Shown: piece by piece, positions 27,631 through 33,628 of the stretch
Position numbering within the stretch: the stretch's first letter is position 1
Layout: each line of letters begins with the position of its first letter
Assembly: GCA_017848435.1 (NCBI GenBank)
Contig: JAFEHU010000076.1
Coordinates: 119,627 to 183,626 of the forward strand
Direction: 5' to 3'
Length of the DNA stretch: 64,000 bases
Source of the DNA: Burkholderiaceae bacterium
Lineage (GTDB): Bacteria; Pseudomonadota; Gammaproteobacteria; Burkholderiales; Burkholderiaceae_C
The notes under the pieces: generated by a model
What the model saw: only the letters and a program-made list of their open reading frames with translations
Databases searched by the model: none
Told to the model about the DNA's origin: nothing
Position numbers and translations under genes: made by a program

Positions 27631-28127
27631 TTCGTCCTCCAGTAGCTCGTGCTGGCGCTCAGGCCGTTGTGCTCAACGCCAGTACCAATGCTCTGACGCA
27701 CCATACCGTCGGTCGACCTGAATTTGGTGGCGGACCAGCCTTCAACGTCAGGCCGTCCCGACTTGTTCTTCACCACCACGCGATAGAGCGCTTCCGAAGG
27801 CAGAAGGCCCTGCTTCTTAATGGCATACCTCAGCGCCTCGGTATCCACCCAGAAGTTGCCTGCGTCGGATGACCACGAGTACGCCACTGTGATGTCCCAT
27901 CGCGTGATCAGCGCGTCCGTCTTCGGGTGATAGATCTCCAAGGTCACAAACTCGAGGTGCTCGGTCTCGATCCACCGCTTGATGCCGGCATGTAGGACCT
28001 TGTGGTCACCAGCCAGCTTCTGAGGGTCCAGGCCGCTCTGGACAAGCACGTCCTTAAAGCTCTTCAGGACGTTGTCGGTGACGTAGCTCACCGAGTGCGC
28101 ATAGGAATAGACGGCAACGGTGCTCAT
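27627..28127 (-). CDS. cap7: Bacterial HORMA-domain protein Cap7
   Basis: The 166-residue protein starts [35 protein letters not shown], the beta-1/alpha-A element of bacterial HORMA family 1 proteins. It continues with [23 protein letters not shown] and a C-terminal [17 protein letters not shown] safety-belt-like region. In type III CBASS a HORMA protein closes around a peptide, then binds and activates the CD-NTase. It lies between the Cap8 candidate and the CD-NTase with 4-base overlaps on both sides, and the TRIP13-type remodeller is two genes upstream. The context makes the call secure. Confidence 0.85.
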   Translation of the reverse strand: MSTVAVYSYAHSVSYVTDNVLKSFKDVLVQSGLDPQKLAGDHKVLHAGIKRWIETEHLEFVTLEIYHPKTDALITRWDITVAYSWSSDAGNFWVDTEALRYAIKKQGLLPSEALYRVVVKNKSGRPDVEGWSATKFRSTDGMVRQSIGTGVEHNGLSASTSYWRTK

Positions 28128-28609
28128 GACTTCAGGAATTCGCTGGTGTCAAAGGAGAAGTCGGCGGCTGCCTTCTTGGAGTCTTCGGTTGACTCGGAGC
28201 CGAGCTTGGACGCCATGTCGCGGGCGGTGATGCGCGTGCTCTTTGCCTTCAGCGCGCGCTCGACCCAGGCCAGGTCGTCTTTGGGACAGGGCAGAGAGAT
28301 GAACCACTCGCCCTCCAGGGGGTCGAACCCCAGCGCATCCTCCTTGGCGTCGCTGCCGTCGATGGCGTCCTCGTCGTACAGGCAATAGATGCGCGTTCGC
28401 GGGCCTTTGCACTCGACGACGATGGCGGCGTCCTTCGGCGCCATCTCCGTGAGGATGGAGCTGGCGACACCAGCGACGGAGAGCAGCTCGTCACGCTTGG
28501 CCCCGGACCTCCCCTGGGTCAGCAAGTCGACGATGAAGTCCCACGCCTCGACGGAATCCCTGTGAGGTGTCCCGCGGACGATGCGCTTCACGACAGTTGC
28601 GTTGCTCAT
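28124..28609 (-). CDS. cap8: Cap8 candidate (second HORMA-associated protein of type III CBASS)
   Basis: The 161-residue protein (MSNATVVKRIVRGTPHRDSVEAWDFI...) has no motif I can name with certainty. It sits between cap6 and cap7 with ATGA overlaps at each end, the place of the second HORMA-like protein in two-HORMA type III systems. Its last 30 residues are predicted to be disordered and end [12 protein letters not shown], which could be a closure peptide captured by Cap7. The assignment as Cap8 rests on position and size; an unrelated adaptor is the alternative. Confidence 0.55.
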   Translation of the reverse strand: MSNATVVKRIVRGTPHRDSVEAWDFIVDLLTQGRSGAKRDELLSVAGVASSILTEMAPKDAAIVVECKGPRTRIYCLYDEDAIDGSDAKEDALGFDPLEGEWFISLPCPKDDLAWVERALKAKSTRITARDMASKLGSESTEDSKKAAADFSFDTSEFLKS

Positions 28610-29502
28610 TGCTTGCCTTTCTGGCGTGCGGCCTTGGCGAGGGCTACAGCCGACTGAACATCGACCAGGGTCAGCTTCGCGGGGGCGACCGCAACTTCCT
28701 TGCGCGAAGCGAGTGCGTTGGCCACCACCTTGCGAATCGTTCGGCCGTCCAGGCCAACCGTGTCAGCGACCAAACGCTTGAAGCCGGCCTCGTGAGGCAG
28801 CTTTTCGATGCCCTTGAATGTCCCGCCCAGTTCCGTCAGGCATTCGGTCAGGATCTGCTCACAGGCGTCACGGTTGGGGAGCGGAACCTCGAGCACCAGG
28901 TCGCAGCGTGACGTGAACGCGGCATCAATTGCCTGAGGGAAGTTGCTGGTCGCGATGAACAGGATGTTGTTGAACTGTTCTGCCAGGGCGTCCAGCTGCA
29001 CGAGGACCGCGTCGGTAGCTCGCATGACATCGACCGGATTGGCGTCCATGCTCAGCTTGGAGCGGTCGACCGCCAAAGTTTCGACCTCGTCCAGCAGGAC
29101 GATGGTCGGGCCGCGCATTGCGGCTTCAGCGACCGTTTGCGAGAACAGCTCAGAAACCGCCTTCTGGGTCTTGCCCATCATGGCGCTACCGAGTGCGTGG
29201 GGGTCGACCTCCAGCAGCGTGAAGCCCGCCTTCGACATTAACGTGGCCACCTCGTTCGCCAGGCCTCGCGCCAACGAGGTCTTGCCCGTTCCCGGTGGCC
29301 CGACGAGAAGGATGGCGCCGTGCAGCGGCAGTACGGTCCGCTTGACCTTGGGACGGACGGTGAAGTTGACGATCGCCTGCGAGACGAGGCGCGACTTGAT
29401 GTCGTCGTCGACAACGATCGACTTCCACAGATCTGCCAGGCACCTTTCGGGCAGCTTGACGATGCGGTGGATACCCTTGGGGGCTTCGGAATGATTCGAC
29501 AT
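28606..29502 (-). CDS. cap6: TRIP13/Pch2-like AAA+ ATPase Cap6
   Basis: The 298-residue single AAA+ domain has Walker A GPPGTGKTS at about 69-76, Walker B TIVLLDEVET at about 133-142 (D138, E139), sensor I ATSNF with N187, an arginine finger in FTSRCD near 199 and sensor II region VGLDGRTIRKVVANAL. In type III CBASS this remodeller opens closed HORMA-peptide complexes and keeps the CD-NTase silent without infection. The start at 29502 gives MSNHSEAPKGIHR; the stop overlaps the Cap8 candidate by four bases. Confidence 0.88.
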   Translation of the reverse strand: MSNHSEAPKGIHRIVKLPERCLADLWKSIVVDDDIKSRLVSQAIVNFTVRPKVKRTVLPLHGAILLVGPPGTGKTSLARGLANEVATLMSKAGFTLLEVDPHALGSAMMGKTQKAVSELFSQTVAEAAMRGPTIVLLDEVETLAVDRSKLSMDANPVDVMRATDAVLVQLDALAEQFNNILFIATSNFPQAIDAAFTSRCDLVLEVPLPNRDACEQILTECLTELGGTFKGIEKLPHEAGFKRLVADTVGLDGRTIRKVVANALASRKEVAVAPAKLTLVDVQSAVALAKAARQKGKQ

Positions 29503-29589
29503 CAGGTATTTCGCGGTTCTAAGGAGGTGGTTCGCGCGCGGGGCCGTTTAAGCACTATCAGTGGTGCTGAAGAGCTTGCAGACATACGG

Positions 29590-29907
29590 TCACAAGAGCC
29601 GCAGTTGACGCTGGACGTCCTTGGCTACGAAGGCCAGGACGACACCGACGGCGCCGACCGCGGCGTACGCCATCGCCCCGGGAACCGACTCCGGCACCCA
29701 CCCAGTCCACAGCCCAGGCAGGAGCTGGTCGATGTTGGTTACGGGCGGCTGGCCTGCTATGCCGGTTGCGGTAGATGCGGCCAGCTTCCCGACATGGGCG
29801 AAGGCCCCGGCGATGAGGCCGAAGCCACTCACCTTGTAGAGGGTGGCACCCAGTTCCCGGAAGAACGCCGGGAAGCGATACAGCAGCACCGTGAAGTTTT
29901 CCAGCAT
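29590..29907 (-). CDS. Small membrane protein in CBASS operon, unknown function
   Basis: The 105-residue protein starts MLENFTVLLYRFPAFFRELG. It has a moderately hydrophobic stretch at about 26-44 (GFGLIAGAFAHVGKLAA) and a strong membrane helix near the C-terminus (AMAYAAVGAVGVVLAFVA, about 77-94), ending KDVQRQLRLL. It lies 4 bases after the 59-residue gene and 87 bases before cap6, all on the same strand. I do not recognise the family. Frame, spacing and operon position support that it is real. Confidence 0.65.
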   Translation of the reverse strand: MLENFTVLLYRFPAFFRELGATLYKVSGFGLIAGAFAHVGKLAASTATGIAGQPPVTNIDQLLPGLWTGWVPESVPGAMAYAAVGAVGVVLAFVAKDVQRQLRLL

Positions 29908-29911
29908 GGCC

Positions 29912-30091
29912 TCAGTCCTTCTTTTCCTTGCGCACGCCCTTGAAGGGGTCGCCGTCCTTCTTCTGATCCATGAAGCGGCCGTTGCCCGTGTCGCGCTTGA
30001 TCCAGGTCTGGTTCTGCGGGTTGAACACTTGTGATCTGTCGCGGACTGCTCCGCGGCGGGCGCCGTCACCGATGGGGGGATTTCTGGCCAT
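29912..30091 (-). CDS. Small charged protein (59 aa) in CBASS operon, unknown function
   Basis: ATG 30091 has a GGAGCTCCCCCC-type leader with a purine-rich Shine-Dalgarno. The product begins MARNPPIGDGARRGAVRDRS, is rich in Arg, Asp, Lys and Gly and ends FKGVRKEKKD, with no hydrophobic segment. The NPQNQTWIKRDTGNGRFMDQK core (a W-x-K-R-D-x-x-T/N-G-R-F-M-D pattern) looks constrained. It lies 14 bases after the 92-residue gene and 4 bases before the small membrane gene, so the three were probably inherited as a unit. I know no function. Confidence 0.6.
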   Translation of the reverse strand: MARNPPIGDGARRGAVRDRSQVFNPQNQTWIKRDTGNGRFMDQKKDGDPFKGVRKEKKD

Positions 30092-30105
30092 GGGGGGAGC
30101 TCCTT

Positions 30106-30384
30106 TCAGATGGTCAAGGTGTGGGTCCAGGAGGGCAGGCCCCTCTTGGAGAGGACTTGTACGAGGCTGTGACTGCCAAAAAACTGCAGCCGGCCGGCGT
30201 TGACGAAAGCTAGGGCGGCATGGTCGACCCGCAGGTTTGCCGTCTTGGCGGCGACCGTCAGGCGCGCGAGCAGGTGGGAGTTGTCGGCCGTGGTGCCTGA
30301 GGTCGAGCGCGCGTCAAAGACGCAGCAGCTCAGCCAGCCGCCAGACTGCGCTCGCTTTCGGATATGGGCAACATGGATCTGCAT
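30106..30384 (-). CDS. Small conserved protein (92 aa) in CBASS operon, unknown function
   Basis: The product begins MQIHVAHIRKRAQSGGWLSC and continues through CVFDARSTSGTTADNSHLLARLT to GRLQFFGSHSLVQVLSKRGLPSWTHTLTI. ATG 30384 was chosen over an upstream in-frame ATG because GTGGAG lies at the right distance. The sequence looks like a compact alpha/beta protein without membrane segments. It is the first gene after the WYL regulator (88-base gap) and is followed by two more small genes. The function is not recognisable. Confidence 0.6.
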   Translation of the reverse strand: MQIHVAHIRKRAQSGGWLSCCVFDARSTSGTTADNSHLLARLTVAAKTANLRVDHAALAFVNAGRLQFFGSHSLVQVLSKRGLPSWTHTLTI

Positions 30385-30472
30385 CGCGTTCTCCACGCCC
30401 GGCACTGGCCGAGCTTTGGGAACGCATTCTCGAGGGGGTGGTAGCTCAAGTAATGAGCCACCTCGACGGCAG

Positions 30473-31534
30473 CTAGCGGTAGCGATTTGCGGCGACGCAC
30501 AATGCGTCGTATACGCGCTTGCGCAGCTCGGGAGGCTCCAACACCTCGACGTCGGCGCCGAAGCGAAGCAGGTCTATTACGAGTTCTTGGTCATTGGAGT
30601 ACGGAATCTCCAGGATGTAGCTGCCGTCCGGAAGCCATCGGTCACTCTGGTCGGGATGCCAGGTCTCCAAAGACACCCACTGCGCGCGCTCGGGGGTGAA
30701 TTTCAGGATTGCGCGGTGGATCGCCTTGCCGGCGAAGATGCCGTAGCCGCTCTGGAAATGGGCTCGCATGTCCTCGCGACTGACCTTCTTGGCGGGCTCA
30801 TCGACGACGCTGACTTCTTCGATGGCTTCCAAGGCAAAAGAGCGCAGCTCGTTGCGCAGGTGACACCACGCATCCAGGACCCAGTTCTCGCGATAGTGCA
30901 CCAGCTGCAGCGGCGAGATGACGCGTTCGGTGTGCTCTTGCTTATCCCGGCGCAAGTAGCGAAGCGACAGACGCTTGCTTTCAAGTAGGGCCGTGGCCAT
31001 AACTCGGAAGTGTTTCGGTTCGACCTTGCGCGGAGCAAAGTGAATCAGCTTGACTTTGCTTTCGAGCTCGCCAGCTGACGTGCCGCCCGCGGCGAGGATT
31101 GACCGAAGCCGATCTTTCATCGGGCTTAGATGCTCTACTAGGAGGCCCGGCTCAACACCTTCGACCAAGTGGATCATCATGAGCAGCGCGAACACTTCGG
31201 ACGCGTCGAACCAAAGCCCGGGAAGTTCGAAGCGGCCGCCATCTGGCAGGTCCCGTACGAAGTAGCGGTGCCTCTTGGGGTCCCAGTCGATGGGGCAGCC
31301 CATGCGATTTCGCAAGAACTCGATGTCTCGCTTGACGGAGGCCAATGAGACTTCTAGCTCGTGTTTCAGATCCTCCATCGTCGCACCGTTGCGGCGACGG
31401 GCGAGGCGGAGGATTTTTTCGAAGCGGTCCAGGCCTACCTTGACCCCGCGCTCCTTCTTTGGCGCCGAGCTGCGTCTTGCAGGCTCCTTCGTCACCGGAG
31501 CCAGAGCTAGCTCCTTCTTGAGAGCAACTGTCAC
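30473..31534 (-). CDS. capW: WYL-domain transcriptional regulator, CapW-like
   Basis: The 353-residue protein has an N-terminal winged HTH at about 34-95 (RFEKILRLARRRNGATMEDLKHELEVSLASVKRDIEFLRNRMG). A WYL domain follows at about 175-260 (LSLRYLRRDKQEHTERVISPLQLVHYRENWVLDAWCHLRNELRSFALE) and a C-terminal WCX domain at about 275-353. This wHTH-WYL-WCX layout is that of CapW and BrxR, repressors that sit first in CBASS and other defence operons. Here it precedes nine same-strand CBASS genes. The start is GTG 31534; no better start is visible. Confidence 0.82.
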   Translation of the reverse strand: MTVALKKELALAPVTKEPARRSSAPKKERGVKVGLDRFEKILRLARRRNGATMEDLKHELEVSLASVKRDIEFLRNRMGCPIDWDPKRHRYFVRDLPDGGRFELPGLWFDASEVFALLMMIHLVEGVEPGLLVEHLSPMKDRLRSILAAGGTSAGELESKVKLIHFAPRKVEPKHFRVMATALLESKRLSLRYLRRDKQEHTERVISPLQLVHYRENWVLDAWCHLRNELRSFALEAIEEVSVVDEPAKKVSREDMRAHFQSGYGIFAGKAIHRAILKFTPERAQWVSLETWHPDQSDRWLPDGSYILEIPYSNDQELVIDLLRFGADVEVLEPPELRKRVYDALCVAANRYR

Positions 31535-31655
31535 GGCGTCAGCTCACGACAACCAACTGCAGCGGGCGGCCTCGCAGCTCGAGCAAGCCCATAACTAGCA
31601 CGGCCATGGCCGCTCACACCCTTTTGCCATTGACTCCCTCCGAAACCGCCACCAG

Positions 31656-31686
31656 CGGATTTGGTAAACATTTTGCAACAAATCCG
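31656..31686. promoter_or_regulatory. Inverted repeat between capW and the XRE gene, candidate operator
   Basis: The arms CGGATTTG (31656-31663) and CAAATCCG (31679-31686) are perfect 8-bp complements separated by 15 AT-rich bases, 122 bases upstream of capW. This is the best dyad in the roughly 300-base divergent region. A shorter perfect palindrome CGGCCATGGCCG is at 31601-31612. Which regulator binds is unknown. Confidence 0.4.
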
Positions 31687-31774
31687 AAGAGCATTTGCCA
31701 GAGATTCGGAGGTAATGCCCTCATTCGGTGCGCACAAGTGCGCGTCACGAGGTGGGAAAGCGCAGCCGCAATCC

Positions 31775-31820
31775 TTGCGGATAAGGATGCGTTGGCATAC
31801 TATGTCTAATATTTTGGACA
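31775..31820 (+). promoter_or_regulatory. Promoter and overlapping operator of XRE-AbiEii pair
   Basis: TTGCGG (31775-31780) and TACTAT (31798-31803) have a 17-base spacer. Directly downstream lies the imperfect palindrome TGTCTAATATTTTGGACA (31803-31820), whose TGTCYAA half-sites overlap the -10 and the probable transcription start. This is the expected layout for autorepression by the HTH antitoxin. It also argues that translation starts at ATG 31841 and not at the in-frame ATG 31802, which lies inside the -10. Confidence 0.55.
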
Positions 31821-31840
31821 ATATATGGGCGCTACCTGCC

Positions 31841-32332
31841 ATGAACCTCATCGACATCGGCCATGCTGTACGAGTGCGCCGCGCTGAACTGGGCTTGTCC
31901 CAGGCGCAGTTGGCGCACCTGAGCGGCCTGTCGCGCCAGACCCTGGTCGGACTGGAAAACGGCACCCTGAGCGATCTGGGCGTCAACCGTGTGGGGCAGG
32001 TGATGGCGGTGCTGGGGCTGGACACCCCAAAGCCGGATACGCTGGCGCGGAGCAAGAAGCGTGGGTTGTGGATGGCGGCCAAAACGGCCAGCGTTAGCTA
32101 TGCGCATGAACTGGCTCCCGAGGCGCTCGAACAGGCCCTAGCGAGCGGCGACGTGCCGCTCCCATTCGCTCCGCACCTGACCCATTTGCTCGATGAAGCG
32201 CCCGTGCCCGTCGTCGTGATGGCGGTGGAAGAAGCGGCCTCGCGCGCGCATCTGCCACCGAGGCAGATCTGGCGCAACGTGGCGAAGCTGGCCGAAGCCT
32301 TGTCCGTGCACCGGCGGGCGCTGTGGGCATGA
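31841..32332 (+). CDS. XRE-family HTH antitoxin/regulator of an AbiEii-type toxin
   Basis: The 163-residue protein has an N-terminal XRE HTH at about 6-60: IGHAVRVRRAELGLSQAQLAHLSGLSRQTLVGLENGTLSDLG. A C-terminal region follows that ends in LPPRQIWRNVAKLAEALSVHRRALWA. It overlaps the AbiEii-type gene by four bases (ATGA) and is preceded by a dyad overlapping its promoter, so it is probably both antitoxin and autorepressor. The C-terminal part is not a known enzyme. Confidence 0.82.
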   Translation: MNLIDIGHAVRVRRAELGLSQAQLAHLSGLSRQTLVGLENGTLSDLGVNRVGQVMAVLGLDTPKPDTLARSKKRGLWMAAKTASVSYAHELAPEALEQALASGDVPLPFAPHLTHLLDEAPVPVVVMAVEEAASRAHLPPRQIWRNVAKLAEALSVHRRALWA

Positions 32333-32985
32333 AGTCCGGGTCGCTGCCCGGCGGTCCCTGGGAGAAGCTGTTCCCGCGGGCGCTGGCGCTGATTGACGAG
32401 ATCAGCCGGTACGGTGGAATCAAGGATCCGTTCTGGACCCTGGGCGGTGGAACCGTACTGATGTTCCGTTACCACCATCGGTTGAGCAAGGACATCGACA
32501 TTTTCGTGCCCGATCCGCAGTACCTCGGCTTTGTCACGCCTCGGTTGAGTGACACGGCAGCGGACCTGACGCAGGACTACACCGAGCAGCCTGGATCCTT
32601 CGTCAAACTGCAGTTCGAGGAAGGGGAGGTCGACTTCGTGGCCGCTCCCAATTTGCTGGCCGATGCCTGGGAAACCTGGGACATCGGCGGCCGCTCCGTG
32701 AAGGTGGAGACGGCCGCCGAAATCATCGCCAAGAAGATGTACCACCGTGGTGACCGGGCCACGGCGCGCGATCTGTTCGACTTTGCACTCGTCATCGAAC
32801 GCGAGCCCCAGCAGCTTCTGGCGGCGACGCCGTTCCTGTTGCGTCACCGAGAAGCATTTCTATCCCAGATCCGCCAGCCGCATGCCGGATTGCGTGCTGC
32901 GTTCGATTCCATCGCCATACTGGACTACACGCCGGGCTTCGAACACTGCGTGGCCGTGGTCGGGGAGTTTCTGGACAGCCTTTAG
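32329..32985 (+). CDS. AbiEii/AbiGii-type nucleotidyltransferase toxin
   Basis: The 218-residue protein has the minimal nucleotidyltransferase core. FWTLGGGTVLMFRYHHRLSKDIDIFVPD at about 35-62 has the GG turn and D55/D57; the third acid D102 is in EGEVDFVAA. A KKMYHRGDRATARDLFDFALV segment near 147-167 matches the C-terminal signature (K...R...RDLxD) of AbiEii/MenT-like toxins. These modify tRNA or other RNA with nucleotides and stop growth during phage infection. It is translationally coupled to the XRE gene. Confidence 0.85.
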   Translation: MKSGSLPGGPWEKLFPRALALIDEISRYGGIKDPFWTLGGGTVLMFRYHHRLSKDIDIFVPDPQYLGFVTPRLSDTAADLTQDYTEQPGSFVKLQFEEGEVDFVAAPNLLADAWETWDIGGRSVKVETAAEIIAKKMYHRGDRATARDLFDFALVIEREPQQLLAATPFLLRHREAFLSQIRQPHAGLRAAFDSIAILDYTPGFEHCVAVVGEFLDSL

Positions 32986-33009
32986 TACAAACGAATAGAA
33001 AAGCTGACT

Positions 33010-33309
33010 GTGACACTTCCTGAACAGCATGCCAATCATCGTCTGGTGATTCCAACCACGGGTGTGGCGCAGTTTGTTTGCGAACTCGCACGCATGCATG
33101 GGGTAGGCTATATCCCGACGCCCATGGACCAGTGGGCTCAGACCGTAACGTGGTTGGGTGGCGATGAGATTTATTCTGGACCTGTTCAAGATTTGCTCGT
33201 CGCTCTGAAACAAGCAGGCAAGCTTTCAATCGATGAGATGGCTGCCTTGCTGGTTAATTACCTGCGGGAGCAGAAGCATGGGACCGTATCTCAAGCTCGC
33301 GATACATAG
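33010..33309 (+). CDS. Small hypothetical protein (99 aa)
   Basis: The frame starts at GTG 33010 and includes a plausible globular sequence (VAQFVCELARMHGVGYIPTPMDQWAQTVTWLGGDEIYSG) followed by a helical end, DLLVALKQAGKLSIDEMAALLVNYLREQKHG. It resembles the N-terminal protein of a two-gene toxin-antitoxin unit but I cannot name the family. It begins 24 bases after the AbiEii-type gene and overlaps the next small frame by 32 bases. Confidence 0.5.
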   Translation: MTLPEQHANHRLVIPTTGVAQFVCELARMHGVGYIPTPMDQWAQTVTWLGGDEIYSGPVQDLLVALKQAGKLSIDEMAALLVNYLREQKHGTVSQARDT

Positions 33310-33451
33310 TCCTTCCCTTATGCGTCCTGCTCAGGCCACTTGGGCTACGTATGACACATTCGGCGGCGGTCTCTTCCGCTTCTCAAATAGGACGCTCGTC
33401 GAATCGGCGGGCTATCGCTACTTAACGGTCGCTTTCGAAAGCATCAAATGA
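33278..33451 (+). CDS. Small hypothetical protein (57 aa), possibly truncated partner gene
   Basis: ATG 33278 lies inside the end of the 99-residue frame, and the sequence MGPYLKLAIHSPSLMRPAQA...FRFSNRTLVESAGYRYLTVAF reads like a beta-rich N-terminal piece of something longer. The overlap suggests a translationally coupled partner that ends early. It could equally be spurious; the codon pattern is acceptable but length and lack of relatives limit confidence. Confidence 0.35.
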   Translation: MGPYLKLAIHSPSLMRPAQATWATYDTFGGGLFRFSNRTLVESAGYRYLTVAFESIK

Positions 33452-33628
33452 GTGCTATCGACCCGAAATGGGAGTTGGCTGCGATGCCTTGACCGCCTGC
33501 TCCGTAGCGGGGGCTGCCATAAAGTGTGGCTCTGTGCGGGTCCGCTATTCTCTTGCGCACTGGCAGCCGCACGTAACAAATTGGATACAGTCACTCACAT
33601 AGTCCGACACAGGTGGAGTGGAGACTGC

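Larger units (their letters stand above)
31535..31840. other. Divergent intergenic region capW / XRE antitoxin
   Basis: This gap between divergent defence units holds two dyads (31601-31612 and 31656-31686) and the XRE promoter/operator at 31775-31820. I see no convincing gene; the frames reading through it continue into shadows of capW or the XRE gene. Confidence 0.6.

Noticed and set aside
31601..31612. Perfect palindrome CGGCCATGGCCG as the CapW operator
   Set aside because: Short GC-rich palindromes are common in such DNA; the longer AT-spaced dyad at 31656-31686 is a better candidate.
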